From Pseudomonas sp. RIT-PI-r (GTDB lineage: Bacteria; Pseudomonadota; Gammaproteobacteria; Pseudomonadales; Pseudomonadaceae): DNA of 64,000 nucleotides. Within the stretch, counting starts at the first letter, position 1. Each line of letters starts with the position of its first letter. This document shows, piece after piece, positions 44,436 through 54,497 of this stretch. The DNA lies in assembly GCF_001297015.1 (NCBI RefSeq), contig NZ_LIGE01000011.1, positions 124,001-188,000 on the forward strand, given 5' to 3'. The translations under genes were made by a program, and so were the position numbers. The notes under the pieces are model-generated. The model did no database searches, had not been told where the DNA came from, and was given only the letters and a program-made list of their open reading frames with translations.

Positions 44436-46163
44436 ATGAATCAGAACGCTGAATATTCCGCGGTCAACGATGCTGTGCGCGGGCAGTTTTTTCGCAAGGT
44501 GTGGGCGATCATCACGCCGTATTGGCGCAGTGAAGAGAAGGGCAAGGCCTGGACGCTGCTGATTGCGGTGATCGCGCTCTCGCTGCTGAGCGTGGGCATC
44601 TCGGTGTGGTTCAACACTTGGTACAAGGATTTCTACAACGCCCTGCAAAAGAAGGACGAAGCGGCGTTCTGGCGCTTGATTCTGTATTTTTGCGGCATTG
44701 CGGCCGTGGCGATTATCGGTGCGGTGTACAGGCTCTATCTGACTCAGATGCTGACGATTCGCTGGCGGGCCTGGCTCACTGAAAAGCATTTCTCCCGTTG
44801 GCTCGCCGACAAGAATTACTACCAGCTGGAGCAGGGCGGTTACACCGATAACCCGGACCAGCGCATTTCCGAAGACCTCAACAACTTCACCTCCAACACC
44901 CTCGAACTGGGTATCGGGCTGCTGCGCAATATCGTCAGTCTGGTGTCGTTCTCGATTATTCTCTGGGGCGTGTCCGGCAGTATCGAGGTCTATGGAATCA
45001 CGATTCCCGGCTACATGTTCTGGTGTGTGCTGGTTTATGCGGTAGTGGGCAGTTGGCTGACACACTTGATCGGTCGTCGTTTGATCGGTCTGAACAACCA
45101 ACAACAACGCTTCGAAGCCGACCTGCGTTTTTCCATGGTGCGGATTCGCGAGAATGCCGAGAGCATCGCGTTGTACAACGGCGAACCGAACGAAAACCGT
45201 CGCTTGAGCGCCCGCTTCGGCAATGTCTGGCACAATTTCTGGGACATCATGAAAGTGTCCAAGCGCCTGACGTTTTTCACTGCCGGTTACAGCCAGGCCG
45301 CGATCATTTTTCCGTTTATTGTGGCGTCACCACGTTACCTGGCCGGCAAGATCGAGTTGGGCGAGCTGATGCAGATCAGCTCGGCTTTCGGCAACGTCCA
45401 GGAAAGTTTCAGCTGGTTCATCAGTGCGTACCAGAGCCTCGCTTCCTGGCGCGCCACCTGTGATCGTCTGCTGAGTTTCCGTCAGGCGATGACCGATAAC
45501 GAAGAGCGCGTGCCAGCCATCGATGTGCAGAATCAGGGCAGTGAATTGCAGGTGCACAACCTTGGCCTCGATCTGGCGGACGGTCGCCATCTGCTGACCA
45601 GCGCCGACATGACCGTCGAGCCGGGCGAGCGTGTCATGCTCAGCGGCCGTTCCGGCAGCGGCAAGTCGACCTTACTGCGGGCGATGGGGCATCTGTGGCC
45701 GGCGGGCCACGGCAACATTCGTCTGCCGGCGGCGCGCTATCTGTTTCTGCCGCAGAAACCGTATCTGCCGATCGGCACTCTGCGCGAGGCGTTGAGTTAT
45801 CCACAACCGGGCGACACCTACGCGCCGGAACGTTATGCACAAGTGCTGGAAACCTGCCGCTTGCCGCATCTGGTCGCGCGGCTGGACGAGGCCAATCACT
45901 GGCAACGCATGCTCTCGCCGGGCGAACAGCAGCGTTTGGCGTTCGCCCGCGCCATGCTTTATGCGCCGCAATGGCTGTACATGGACGAAGCGACTTCGGC
46001 GATGGATGAGGAAGACGAAGCGACGCTGTATCAGGCGTTGATTGATCAGATACCGGGGCTGAGCATTGTCAGCGTCGGCCATCGCAGCAGTTTGAAACGC
46101 TTCCATCCACGGCACGTGCGGATCGACAGCGGCCATTTGGTTGAACAGACCGTGACCGCCTGA
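44436..46163 (+). CDS. SbmA/BacA/YddA-family ABC transporter (membrane-ATPase fusion)
   Basis: A 575-residue protein with an N-terminal membrane domain of the SbmA/BacA type (about 1-330): LLIAVIALSLLSVGISVWFN, LYFCGIAAVAIIGAVYRLYL, and RWLADKNYYQLEQGG then NPDQRISEDLN, which is diagnostic. The ATPase domain has Walker A SGRSGSGKSTLLRAMG, signature LSPGEQQRLAFARAM and Walker B WLYMDEATSAMDEEDE. It probably works as a homodimer in the inner membrane. Relatives transport vitamin B12, peptides or fatty acids; no substrate can be assigned here. Confidence 0.88.
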   Translation: MNQNAEYSAVNDAVRGQFFRKVWAIITPYWRSEEKGKAWTLLIAVIALSLLSVGISVWFNTWYKDFYNALQKKDEAAFWRLILYFCGIAAVAIIGAVYRLYLTQMLTIRWRAWLTEKHFSRWLADKNYYQLEQGGYTDNPDQRISEDLNNFTSNTLELGIGLLRNIVSLVSFSIILWGVSGSIEVYGITIPGYMFWCVLVYAVVGSWLTHLIGRRLIGLNNQQQRFEADLRFSMVRIRENAESIALYNGEPNENRRLSARFGNVWHNFWDIMKVSKRLTFFTAGYSQAAIIFPFIVASPRYLAGKIELGELMQISSAFGNVQESFSWFISAYQSLASWRATCDRLLSFRQAMTDNEERVPAIDVQNQGSELQVHNLGLDLADGRHLLTSADMTVEPGERVMLSGRSGSGKSTLLRAMGHLWPAGHGNIRLPAARYLFLPQKPYLPIGTLREALSYPQPGDTYAPERYAQVLETCRLPHLVARLDEANHWQRMLSPGEQQRLAFARAMLYAPQWLYMDEATSAMDEEDEATLYQALIDQIPGLSIVSVGHRSSLKRFHPRHVRIDSGHLVEQTVTA

Positions 46164-46178
46164 TCATCGTTAAACCCC

Positions 46179-46267
46179 TGTAGGAGTGAGCCTGCTCGCG
46201 ATAGCGTTGGGTCAGTCACATCGATGCTGAATGTGCGGCGGTCATCGCGAGCAGGCTCACTCCTACA
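46179..46267. repeat. REP-type inverted pair (GTAGGAGTGAGCCTGCTCGCGA family)
   Basis: Head-to-head doublet, TGTAGGAGTGAGCCTGCTCG and its inverse separated by about 45 bases, immediately downstream of the ABC transporter gene. Confidence 0.9.
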
Positions 46268-46344
46268 TAAAGTGATGTAAACCGGAAAGTGATCGTACAA
46301 CCCGCTTGAGCTATGATGCCCACAAGCCGAATTTTCGAGACAAA

Positions 46345-47103
46345 ATGCAAACCATGGAAAACCTGATCGACACCCCGCGCCTCCCGCGCAAGCGCCGTAG
46401 CCTGGCCCAGGAACTGGTGACGGTGCTGAGCGAGCAGATCCGCGATGGCCTGCTCAAGCGCGGTGACAAACTGCCCACCGAGTCGGCGATCATGGAAGCC
46501 CATGGCGTCAGCCGCACCGTGGTGCGCGAGGCGATTTCGCGTTTGCAGGCTGCAGGGCAAGTGGAAACCCGCCACGGCATCGGCACCTTCGTGCTCGACA
46601 CGCCGAGCCCGAGTGGTTTCCGCATTGATCCGGCCACCGTCGTCACCCTGCGTGATGTGCTGGCGATTCTCGAATTACGTATCAGCCTCGAAGTGGAGTC
46701 TGCCGGCCTGGCCGCGCAACGCCGCAGCGCCGAGCAACTGGCGACCATGCGCGCCGCCCTCGATGCACTCAACGAAAGCGCGGCCCACGCCAGTGATGCT
46801 GTTGCTTCGGACTTTGCCTTCCACCTGGAAATCGCGCTGTCCACCGGCAACCGCTACTTCACCGACATCATGACCCACCTGGGCACCAGCATCATTCCGC
46901 GTACGCGGCTCAATTCTGCGCGTCTGGCTCACGATGATCAGCAGCACTACATGAGCCGCCTGAGCCGTGAGCACGAAGAAATCTACGACGCGATTGCCCG
47001 TCAGGATTCCGATGCAGCGCGTGCGGCGATGCGTCTGCACCTGACCAACAGCCGTGAAAGACTGCGCCAGGCGCATGAAGAGGCGCAGGCGCAGAGGGGC
47101 TGA
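46345..47103 (+). CDS. GntR/FadR-family regulator of the hexarate genes
   Basis: A 252-residue regulator. The winged helix (about 20-85) shows GDKLPTESAIMEAHGVSRTV then REAISRLQAAGQVETRHGIG. An all-helical FCD effector domain follows (LRDVLAILELRISLEVESAG, ASDFAFHLEIALSTGNRYF, LSREHEEIYDAIARQD). The closest described class regulates sugar-acid catabolism. Gene order places it before kdgD with one minus-strand gene between, and a perfect palindrome over the kdgD promoter is the expected target. The start is uncertain: MQTMENL at 46345 is preferred, but 46354 and 46306 are in frame. Confidence 0.85.
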   Translation: MQTMENLIDTPRLPRKRRSLAQELVTVLSEQIRDGLLKRGDKLPTESAIMEAHGVSRTVVREAISRLQAAGQVETRHGIGTFVLDTPSPSGFRIDPATVVTLRDVLAILELRISLEVESAGLAAQRRSAEQLATMRAALDALNESAAHASDAVASDFAFHLEIALSTGNRYFTDIMTHLGTSIIPRTRLNSARLAHDDQQHYMSRLSREHEEIYDAIARQDSDAARAAMRLHLTNSRERLRQAHEEAQAQRG

Positions 47104-47107
47104 GTCG

Positions 47108-47485
47108 TCAGCCCACGATCCGTAAACTCAACGGCTGCGAAAACGGCTCCATACTCGACTCATCAACAAACTTGTAACGCAATTCGACATCCGTATTCAG
47201 GTACGCATGAAGTGCCTGTCTGGAAATCTGCAATTCGATCCCCGTCAGTTTCTCCATGTCATCTTCGGCATCGTCCCAAGTGCCGGTGTCCACTTCGTCA
47301 CCTGCCCATTCCGGCTGTTCCGGGTCGTCGCCGAGAATCGGATAAACACTCCAGTTCGCCGGAAAATCGCTCGAATCCGGGACCTGTACGATCAATACAT
47401 CGGGCAGCACGGATAGCTGAAGGGTGAGAGTGCCGGAGGCAGAGGCCACTTGCGCGAGGGTCGGCGCAGCATAATTCACAACCAT
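47108..47485 (-). CDS. Hypothetical protein with Ig-like C-terminal signature
   Basis: A 125-residue acidic protein of no recognised family. A GAAGGAAA ribosome-binding site precedes the ATG (MVVNYAAPTLAQ). Hydrophobic strands alternate with turns, and the C terminus VELRYKFVDESSMEPFSQPL followed by SLRIVG resembles the end of beta-sandwich modules found in tandem in some large Pseudomonas proteins. It may be a stand-alone module. It lies opposite to the hexarate genes, between the regulator and kdgD, and appears to have no functional link with them. Confidence 0.6.
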   Translation of the reverse strand: MVVNYAAPTLAQVASASGTLTLQLSVLPDVLIVQVPDSSDFPANWSVYPILGDDPEQPEWAGDEVDTGTWDDAEDDMEKLTGIELQISRQALHAYLNTDVELRYKFVDESSMEPFSQPLSLRIVG

Positions 47486-47685
47486 TTCGGTTTCCTTCGA
47501 AGGTCCGCCACGATCCTTCGTGGCAGTCGTCGCACCTTACCCAGCGTTTCTCCAACGCTCAGTAAACGAATCTTGACCAGACATTTCCGCGCTAGAACCC
47601 TTTAAACACGGGCTTTTTCGACGATTCCTGCCAAGCCTTAAACAGTTTTGTCCGACAAAAAACCACCCACAACGATGAAATGCAG

Positions 47686-47713
47686 TTGACGGTTATCTTT
47701 TAAGTTGTACGAT
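47686..47713 (+). promoter_or_regulatory. Probable kdgD promoter
   Basis: TTGACG (47686-47691) and TACGAT (47708-47713) are separated by 16 bp, giving a sigma-70-like promoter about 70 bp before the kdgD start. The -10 box lies inside the operator palindrome at 47702. Confidence 0.55.
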
Positions 47714-47725
47714 GACCTACAACTT
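47702..47725. promoter_or_regulatory. Candidate GntR operator before kdgD
   Basis: AAGTTGTA and TACAACTT are perfect inverted 8-mers around an eight-base centre. Their overlap with the -10 element makes repression by occlusion likely. TTGTA/TACAA half-sites fit FadR-subfamily operators. The half-site TACAAC also occurs at 46297, before the regulator gene. Confidence 0.6.
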
Positions 47726-47781
47726 CAGCGAAGGCTGAACGGACCAATCACAAAAAACGTTGCTACCAGGGTGTTCGAATA

Positions 47782-48693
47782 ATGAATCCACAAGAACTGA
47801 AGTCCATCCTCTCTGCCGGCCTGCTGTCTTTCCCGGTGACCGATTTCAACGCGCAGGGCGATTTCAACCGCGCGGGCTATATCAAACGCCTGGAATGGCT
47901 GGCTCCGTATGGCGCTTCAGCCTTGTTCGCCGCCGGCGGCACCGGTGAGTTCTTCTCCCTGGCTGCCAGCGAATACTCGGAAATCATCAAGACTGCCGTC
48001 GACACTTGCGAAACCAGCGTGCCGATCCTCGCCGGTGTCGGTGGTTCGACCCGTCAGGCCATCGAATACGCCCAGGAAGCCGAGCGTCTGGGCGCCAAAG
48101 GCCTGTTGCTGCTGCCGCACTACCTGACCGAAGCGAGCCAGGACGGTGTTGCCGCTCACGTTGAAGCGGTGTGTAAATCGGTCAACATCGGCGTGGTCGT
48201 TTACAACCGCAACGTTTGCCGCTTGACCGCGCCGCTGCTGGAACGCCTGGCCGAGCGCTGCCCGAACCTGATCGGTTACAAGGACGGTCTGGGCGATATC
48301 GAGTTGATGGTGTCGATCCGTCGCCGCCTCGGTGATCGCTTCAGCTACCTGGGTGGTCTGCCGACCGCCGAAGTTTACGCTGCGGCTTACAAAGCGCTGG
48401 GCGTACCGGTTTACTCGTCGGCGGTGTTCAACTTCATCCCGAAAACCGCGATGGACTTCTACCACGCGATCGCCCGTGAAGATCACGCCACCGTTGGCAA
48501 GATCATCGACGACTTCTTCCTGCCGTACCTCGACATTCGCAACCGCAAGGCCGGTTACGCCGTGAGCATCGTCAAGGCAGGCGCAAAAATCGCCGGCTAC
48601 GACGCAGGTCCGGTGCGCGCGCCGCTGACCGACCTGACAGGCGAAGAGTACGAAATGCTCGCTGCGCTGATCGACAAGCAAGGTGCGCAGTAA
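47782..48693 (+). CDS. kdgD: 5-dehydro-4-deoxyglucarate dehydratase
   Basis: A 303-residue DapA/NAL-superfamily TIM-barrel enzyme that dehydrates and decarboxylates 5-dehydro-4-deoxyglucarate to 2,5-dioxopentanoate (2-oxoglutarate semialdehyde). Motifs include [12 protein letters not shown] (about 49-60), VVVYNRNVC with the catalytic Tyr141, and [11 protein letters not shown] with the Schiff-base Lys167. It is the first gene downstream of the promoter/operator and is followed by a terminator-like hairpin before the dehydrogenase gene. Confidence 0.94.
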   Translation: MNPQELKSILSAGLLSFPVTDFNAQGDFNRAGYIKRLEWLAPYGASALFAAGGTGEFFSLAASEYSEIIKTAVDTCETSVPILAGVGGSTRQAIEYAQEAERLGAKGLLLLPHYLTEASQDGVAAHVEAVCKSVNIGVVVYNRNVCRLTAPLLERLAERCPNLIGYKDGLGDIELMVSIRRRLGDRFSYLGGLPTAEVYAAAYKALGVPVYSSAVFNFIPKTAMDFYHAIAREDHATVGKIIDDFFLPYLDIRNRKAGYAVSIVKAGAKIAGYDAGPVRAPLTDLTGEEYEMLAALIDKQGAQ

Positions 48694-48710
48694 CACCCGA
48701 CAAAAACGCG

Positions 48711-48735
48711 GCCGCTGAGTAATCAGCGGCTTTTT
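48711..48735 (+). terminator. Terminator after kdgD
   Basis: GCCGCTGA and TCAGCGGC form a perfect stem with a four-base loop and are followed by five T. It may lower transcription of the downstream genes rather than block it fully. Confidence 0.85.
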
Positions 48736-48768
48736 GCGTAAAGGCTTTGAGATTCGAGGGCTGCCCCT

Positions 48769-50214
48769 GTGACAAATGCAAAACGCTACGACAACTACAT
48801 CAACGGTGAATGGGTTGCCGGTGCCGATTACTCGGCCAACATCAACCCTTCGGAACTGAGCGACACCATCGGCGATTACGCCAAGGCTGACCTGACTCAG
48901 GTTCACGCCGCCATCGATGCCGCCCGCGCAGCATTCCCGGCGTATTCGACTTCGGGCATTCAGGCTCGCCACGATTCGCTGGATAAAGTCGGCACGGAAA
49001 TCCTCGCCCGCCGCGAAGAGCTCGGCACCCTGCTGGCCCGGGAAGAGGGCAAGACCCTGCCCGAAGCCATCGGTGAAGTGACCCGCGCCGGTAACATCTT
49101 CAAGTTCTTCGCCGGTGAATGCCTGCGCCTGTCCGGCGACTACGTGCCGTCGGTGCGTCCGGGCGTCAATGTCGAAGTGACCCGCGAAGCGCTGGGCGTG
49201 GTCGGTCTGATCACCCCGTGGAACTTCCCGATTGCGATTCCTGCGTGGAAGATTGCCCCGGCGCTGGCCTACGGCAACTGCGTGGTGCTGAAGCCTGCAG
49301 ATCTGGTTCCGGGTTGCGCCTGGGCGCTGGCGGAAATCATCTCCCGCGCAGGCTTCCCGGCTGGCGTGTTCAACCTGGTGATGGGCAGTGGTCGCGTGGT
49401 TGGCGATGCGCTGGTGCAGAGCCCGAAGGTCGATGGCATCAGCTTCACCGGTTCCGTCGGCGTGGGCCGGCAGATCGCGGTCAACTGCGTGTCGCGCCAG
49501 GCCAAGGTTCAGCTGGAAATGGGTGGCAAGAACCCGCAGATCATTCTCGACGACGCCGACCTCAAACAAGCGGTCGAGTTGTCGGTGCAGAGCGCGTTCT
49601 ACTCCACCGGTCAGCGTTGCACCGCATCGAGCCGTTTGATCGTTACCGCCGGTATTCACGACAAGTTCGTTGAAGCGATGGCCGAGCGCATGAAGTCGAT
49701 CAAGGTCGGCCACGCGCTGAAATCCGGCACAGACATCGGTCCAGTGGTTTCGCAAGCGCAGCTTGAACAAGACATGAAGTACATCGACATCGGCCAGTCC
49801 GAAGGCGCACGTCTGGTCAGCGGCGGCGGTGTGGTGACTTGCGATACCGAGGGCTACTTCCTCGCGCCAACGCTGTTTGCCGACAGTGAAGCGTCGATGC
49901 GCATCAGTCGCGAAGAAATCTTTGGCCCGGTGGCGAACATTGTTCGCGTGGCCGATTACGACGCGGCGCTGGCGATGGCCAACGACACCGAATTCGGTTT
50001 GTCGGCGGGTATCGCGACCACTTCGCTGAAGTATGCCAACCACTTCAAACGCCATTCGCAAGCCGGGATGGTCATGGTCAATCTGCCGACCGCTGGCGTC
50101 GATTACCACGTTCCGTTTGGTGGCCGTAAAGGTTCATCCTATGGCTCACGTGAGCAAGGCCGCTATGCGCAAGAGTTCTACACGGTCGTGAAGACCAGCT
50201 ACATCGGTTCCTGA
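48769..50214 (+). CDS. 2-oxoglutarate semialdehyde (2,5-dioxovalerate) dehydrogenase
   Basis: A 481-residue aldehyde dehydrogenase. The catalytic Glu250 is in VQLEMGGKNPQII and the nucleophile Cys284 in STGQRCTASSRL; ITPWNFPIAIPAWKIAPAL and the FTGS cofactor motif are also present. Translation starts at GTG 48769 with GAGGG upstream. The product of KdgD is its expected substrate, yielding 2-oxoglutarate for the TCA cycle; specificity is inferred from the cluster. Confidence 0.9.
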   Translation: MTNAKRYDNYINGEWVAGADYSANINPSELSDTIGDYAKADLTQVHAAIDAARAAFPAYSTSGIQARHDSLDKVGTEILARREELGTLLAREEGKTLPEAIGEVTRAGNIFKFFAGECLRLSGDYVPSVRPGVNVEVTREALGVVGLITPWNFPIAIPAWKIAPALAYGNCVVLKPADLVPGCAWALAEIISRAGFPAGVFNLVMGSGRVVGDALVQSPKVDGISFTGSVGVGRQIAVNCVSRQAKVQLEMGGKNPQIILDDADLKQAVELSVQSAFYSTGQRCTASSRLIVTAGIHDKFVEAMAERMKSIKVGHALKSGTDIGPVVSQAQLEQDMKYIDIGQSEGARLVSGGGVVTCDTEGYFLAPTLFADSEASMRISREEIFGPVANIVRVADYDAALAMANDTEFGLSAGIATTSLKYANHFKRHSQAGMVMVNLPTAGVDYHVPFGGRKGSSYGSREQGRYAQEFYTVVKTSYIGS

Positions 50215-50229
50215 TCCACGCAATACCCC

Positions 50230-50296
50230 TGTAGGAGCCGCCGCAGGCTGCGATCATTCAAGATCAAAAGATCGCAGCCTGCGGCAGCTCCTACAG
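50230..50296. repeat. REP-type inverted pair (GTAGGAGCTGC/GCCGC family)
   Basis: TGTAGGAGCCGCCGCAGGCT and its inverse AGCCTGCGGCAGCTCCTACA are close together (about 25 bases between), with AAGATCAAAAGATCGCAGCC in the interior. It lies between the dehydrogenase and permease genes. Confidence 0.85.
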
Positions 50297-50361
50297 GAAA
50301 TAAATGCAAGACCAAAGAAGATTCACCCGCGCATAAAAATAATCAGTGGGAGTACATCTAC

Positions 50362-51726
50362 ATGCAATCGACTCAAAAGCCGACTCACGTCCGCTATTTG
50401 ATCCTGCTCATGCTGTTTCTGGTGACCACGATCAACTACGCTGACCGCGCCACGATCGCCATCGCCGGCTCCAGCCTGCAAAAAGATCTGGGCATCGACG
50501 CGGTCACCCTCGGCTATATCTTCTCCGCATTCGGTTGGGCCTACGTGGCCGGGCAAATCCCCGGCGGCTGGCTGCTCGATCGTTTCGGCTCGAAAAAAGT
50601 CTATGCCCTGAGCATTTTCACCTGGTCGCTGTTCACCGTGCTGCAAGGCTTTGTCGGTGAGTTCGGCATGTCCACGGCCATTGTTGCGCTGTTCATGCTG
50701 CGCTTCCTGGTCGGTCTGGCTGAAGCGCCTTCGTTCCCCGGCAACGCGCGCATCGTGGCCGCCTGGTTCCCGACCGCTGAACGTGGCACCGCCTCGGCGA
50801 TCTTCAACTCGGCGCAATACTTTGCCACCGTGTTGTTCGCACCGCTGATGGGCTGGATCGTTTACTCCTTTGGCTGGGAACACGTGTTCATCGTCATGGG
50901 TATCCTCGGGATCATCTTCTCGCTGGTCTGGCTGAAAGTGATCTACAGCCCGCGTGAACACCCACGCATCAACGAAGCCGAGTTCAAGCACATCGCTGAA
51001 AACGGCGGCATGGTCGACATGGACCAGAAGGGCAAAAAGTCCGACGGTCCGAAATGGGATTACATCCGTCAGTTGCTGACCAATCGCATGATGCTGGGCG
51101 TGTATCTGGGCCAGTACTGCATCAACGGCATCACTTACTTCTTCCTGACCTGGTTCCCGGTGTATCTGGTGCAAGAGCGTGGCATGACCATTCTCAAGGC
51201 CGGTTTCATCGCCTCGCTGCCGGCAATCTGCGGTTTCATCGGCGGCGTGCTCGGTGGGGTGATTTCCGACTACCTGCTGCGCAAGGGCCACTCGCTGACC
51301 TTCGCTCGCAAAGCGCCGATCATCGCCGGTCTGCTGGTATCCAGCAGCATCGTTGCCTGTAACTATGTTGAAGTGGAATGGATGGTCGTCGGGTTCATGG
51401 CCCTGGCCTTCTTCGGCAAAGGCGTTGGCGCACTGGGCTGGGCGGTGGTCTCCGACACCTCGCCAAAACAGATCGCCGGTCTGAGCGGTGGCCTGTTCAA
51501 CACCTTCGGCAACATCGCTTCGATCACCACACCGATCGTGATTGGCTACATCATCAGCTCCACCGGTTCGTTCAAATGGGCGCTGGTGTTCGTCGGTGCC
51601 AACGCACTGGTCGCGGTGTTCAGCTATCTGGTGATCGTTGGCCCGATCAAACGTGTGGTACTCAAAGAGCCGCCAACCAACGGCGGTGTTGAAGCCAGTG
51701 GTAAATTGTCCCAAGCGCATTCCTGA
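50362..51726 (+). CDS. gudP: D-glucarate/D-galactarate MFS permease
   Basis: A 454-residue transporter of the anion:cation symporter group. The N terminus [20 protein letters not shown] and the [20 protein letters not shown] segment are characteristic of GudP/GarP and related hexuronate carriers; 12 membrane segments are apparent, with a central cytoplasmic loop around 190-240. GGGAG precedes the ATG. Its position between the semialdehyde dehydrogenase and garD supports uptake of galactarate and/or glucarate. Confidence 0.9.
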   Translation: MQSTQKPTHVRYLILLMLFLVTTINYADRATIAIAGSSLQKDLGIDAVTLGYIFSAFGWAYVAGQIPGGWLLDRFGSKKVYALSIFTWSLFTVLQGFVGEFGMSTAIVALFMLRFLVGLAEAPSFPGNARIVAAWFPTAERGTASAIFNSAQYFATVLFAPLMGWIVYSFGWEHVFIVMGILGIIFSLVWLKVIYSPREHPRINEAEFKHIAENGGMVDMDQKGKKSDGPKWDYIRQLLTNRMMLGVYLGQYCINGITYFFLTWFPVYLVQERGMTILKAGFIASLPAICGFIGGVLGGVISDYLLRKGHSLTFARKAPIIAGLLVSSSIVACNYVEVEWMVVGFMALAFFGKGVGALGWAVVSDTSPKQIAGLSGGLFNTFGNIASITTPIVIGYIISSTGSFKWALVFVGANALVAVFSYLVIVGPIKRVVLKEPPTNGGVEASGKLSQAHS

Positions 51727-51737
51727 GGAGCGGCGTC

Positions 51738-53291
51738 ATGCAGTTGATTGAACATTCCGACTCGCCGCGCCACATCCGCCTGCACGAGCGGGACAACGTG
51801 GTGGTAGTGGTCAACGACCAGGGCGCACCGGCCGGCACTGAGTTTGCCGATGGCCTGGTGACGCTGGAATTTGTGCCGCAGAGCCACAAGGTTACGCTCG
51901 AAGACATTCCCGAGGGCGGTCCGGTGATTCGCTACGGTCAGGTGATCGGCTACGCGTTGCAGCCGATCCGCCGGGGCAGTTGGGTCAAGGAAGATCAACT
52001 GCGCATGCCGACCGCGCCGCCGCTGGACAGCCTGCCGCTGTCCACCGAGGTGCCGGACGCGCAGGCACCGCTGGAAGGCTTCACGTTCGAGGGCTATCGC
52101 AACGCCGACGGCACCGTCGGCACGCGCAATATTCTTGGCATCACCACCACGGTGCAGTGCGTCACGGGCGTGCTCGATCACGCGGTGAAAAGGATCAAGG
52201 AAGAACTGCTGCCGAAGTACCCACACGTCGATGACGTGGTGGCGCTGACTCACAGTTACGGCTGCGGTGTAGCGATCACCGCCACCGACGCTTACATCCC
52301 GATTCGCACCGTGCGCAATCTGGCGCGCAACCCCAACCTCGGTGGTGAGGCGTTGGTGATCAGTCTGGGCTGCGAGAAATTGCAGGCCGGGCAGGTGATG
52401 CACGAGGACGACGCTTCGGTGGATCTCAGCGATCCGTGGCTGTATCGCTTGCAGGATTCCAGTCACGGTTTCACCGAAATGATCGAGCAGATCATGGAAC
52501 TGGCTGAAGTGCGCCTGAAGAAACTCGACCAGCGCCGCCGCGAAACCGTGCCGGCGTCCGAGTTGATTCTCGGTATGCAGTGCGGCGGCAGCGATGCGTT
52601 CTCCGGGATCACCGCCAACCCGGCACTGGGCTATGCCTCGGACTTGTTGCTGCGTGCGGGGGCGACGGTGATGTTTTCCGAAGTCACCGAAGTGCGCGAT
52701 GCGATTTATCTGCTCACTTCTCGTGCTGAAACCAAGACCGTCGCCGAGGAACTGGTGCGCGAGATGGACTGGTACGACCGCTATCTTGCCAAAGGTGAAG
52801 CGGATCGCAGCGCAAATACGACGCCGGGCAACAAGAAGGGCGGGTTGTCGAACATTGTCGAGAAGTCGCTGGGTTCGATCGTCAAATCCGGCAGCAGCGC
52901 GATCAATGGCGTGCTCGGCCCGGGCGAGCGCTTCAAGCAGAAGGGTTTGATTTTCTGTGCGACGCCGGCGAGTGATTTTGTTTGCGGCACGTTGCAGTTG
53001 GCGGCGGGGATGAACCTGCATGTGTTCACCACCGGGCGTGGCACGCCGTACGGTTTGGCGATGGCGCCGGTGGTGAAAGTCTCGACACGCACGGAGCTGG
53101 CGCAGCGCTGGCCGGATCTGATCGACATCGACGCCGGGCGGATTGCCACCGGGCGTGCGACCATCGAAGAGTTGGGCTGGGAGTTGTTTCACTACTATCT
53201 GGATGTTGCGAGCGGCAAGCAGCAGACATGGGCGGAGAAGCACAAGCTGCATAACGACATTACGTTGTTCAACCCGGCGCCGATTACTTGA
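51738..53291 (+). CDS. garD: Galactarate dehydratase
   Basis: A 517-residue UxaA/GarD-family iron-dependent dehydratase that makes 5-dehydro-4-deoxyglucarate from galactarate. The N-terminal SAF domain (about 1-95) is followed by the catalytic region with [47 protein letters not shown] and [20 protein letters not shown]; the Cys and His residues in these motifs probably bind metal. It follows gudP after 11 bases. No glucarate dehydratase gene (gudD) is in the window. Confidence 0.94.
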   Translation: MQLIEHSDSPRHIRLHERDNVVVVVNDQGAPAGTEFADGLVTLEFVPQSHKVTLEDIPEGGPVIRYGQVIGYALQPIRRGSWVKEDQLRMPTAPPLDSLPLSTEVPDAQAPLEGFTFEGYRNADGTVGTRNILGITTTVQCVTGVLDHAVKRIKEELLPKYPHVDDVVALTHSYGCGVAITATDAYIPIRTVRNLARNPNLGGEALVISLGCEKLQAGQVMHEDDASVDLSDPWLYRLQDSSHGFTEMIEQIMELAEVRLKKLDQRRRETVPASELILGMQCGGSDAFSGITANPALGYASDLLLRAGATVMFSEVTEVRDAIYLLTSRAETKTVAEELVREMDWYDRYLAKGEADRSANTTPGNKKGGLSNIVEKSLGSIVKSGSSAINGVLGPGERFKQKGLIFCATPASDFVCGTLQLAAGMNLHVFTTGRGTPYGLAMAPVVKVSTRTELAQRWPDLIDIDAGRIATGRATIEELGWELFHYYLDVASGKQQTWAEKHKLHNDITLFNPAPIT

Positions 53292-53305
53292 TGCGTGATC
53301 GGCTT

Positions 53306-53485
53306 GGCCCTCACCCCAGCCCTCTCGCGGGGGGAGAGGGGGCCGATCCAGGGATATTTTAGAAGTACATCGACCTGAAAGTGCTTTGCCGAATCCATAA
53401 TCGACTCGGTCTTGCAGGTCGATGTATGCCGCAAAACACCTCGGTCAGTCCCCTCTCCCTCGGGGAGAGGGTTAGGGTGAGGGGC
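53306..53485. repeat. Long hairpin element, copy 5
   Basis: GCCCTCACCCCAGCCCTCTC at the left and GGGAGAGGGTTAGGGTGAGG at the right. The interior TACATCGACCTGAAAG and CTTGCAGGTCGATGTA are near-perfect inverses, so the whole element folds as a long stem. GTGCTTTGCCGAATCCATAA is identical to the copy at 17229. Confidence 0.9.
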
Positions 53486-53544
53486 TTTTCAAGCTTTTGG
53501 CTTATCATTAGCCCCCTAACGACGCTCACCCAAGGCTCCCCGGC

Positions 53545-54486
53545 ATGCTGGCAATCTTCCTCGAAACCCTGAACATCACCGCGCCGGTGTTTGCCATGCT
53601 GTTTCTCGGTGTGCTGCTCAAGCGCATCGACTGGATCAACGACAACTTCATCCACACCGCCTCGTCGCTGGTGTTCAACGTGACCATGCCGGCGCTGCTG
53701 TTCCTCGGCATTCTGCACGCCGACCTGCATGCGGCACTGCAACCGTCCCTGCTGATCTATTTCTCCCTTGCCACGCTGGTGAGCTTTGCCCTGGCCTGGG
53801 GCTGGGCGATTTTCCGCTGCCCGCGGGAAGATCGCGGCATCTACACCCAGGGCGCGTTTCGCGGCAATAACGGCGTGATCGGACTGGCGCTGGCGGCGAG
53901 CATGTACGGCGATTACGGGATTTCCCTCGGGGCGATTCTCGCAGCGTTGGTGATCCTGTTTTACAACACCCTGTCGACCATCGTGCTGGCGGTGTACAGC
54001 CCGGTGATCAAGTCCGATCCGTGGAGCATCTGCAAAAGCGTGTTCAGCAATCCACTGATCATCAGCGTGATTGCGGCGGCGCCGTTTGCCTATTTCAAGA
54101 TTGCTTTGCCGGGCTGGCTGGAGACATCCGGCCAGTATCTGGCACAGACCACCTTACCGCTGGCGCTGATCTGCATTGGCGGCACGCTGTCGCTGGCAGC
54201 GTTGCGCAAGAGCGGCAACATGGCGCTCAGTTCGAGTCTGGTGAAGATGGTCGGTTTGCCGGTACTGGCAACGCTGGGGGCGTGGTTGTGGGGTTTTCGC
54301 GGGGCGGAGCTGGGGATTCTGTTTCTGTACTTCGGCAGCCCGACGGCGGCGGCAAGTTTTGTCATGGCGCGGGCGGCGCAAGGCAATCATGAACTGGCGG
54401 CGGCGATTATTGTGCTGACCACGTTGATGGCGGCGATTACTACCAATATCGGGATCTTTGTTTTGCAGTGGGGTGGGTGGATCTAA
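53545..54486 (+). CDS. AEC-family transporter
   Basis: A 313-residue membrane protein with about ten hydrophobic segments in two inverted halves, beginning TLNITAPVFAMLFLGVLLKR, characteristic of the auxin efflux carrier/malonate transporter family. GAFRGNNGVIGLALAASMYG in the first half and SPTAAASFVMARAAQGNHEL in the second are conserved in bacterial members. Substrates in bacteria are mostly dicarboxylates or unknown. It is not clearly part of the hexarate operon, since a hairpin repeat separates it from garD. Confidence 0.85.
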   Translation: MLAIFLETLNITAPVFAMLFLGVLLKRIDWINDNFIHTASSLVFNVTMPALLFLGILHADLHAALQPSLLIYFSLATLVSFALAWGWAIFRCPREDRGIYTQGAFRGNNGVIGLALAASMYGDYGISLGAILAALVILFYNTLSTIVLAVYSPVIKSDPWSICKSVFSNPLIISVIAAAPFAYFKIALPGWLETSGQYLAQTTLPLALICIGGTLSLAALRKSGNMALSSSLVKMVGLPVLATLGAWLWGFRGAELGILFLYFGSPTAAASFVMARAAQGNHELAAAIIVLTTLMAAITTNIGIFVLQWGGWI

Positions 54487-54497
54487 AGGGCAACATC

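Noticed and set aside
47917..50109. 730-codon minus-strand ORF opposite kdgD and the aldehyde dehydrogenase
   Set aside because: Long only because codon bias suppresses stops on that strand; no domain is recognisable and both real genes are complete opposite it.
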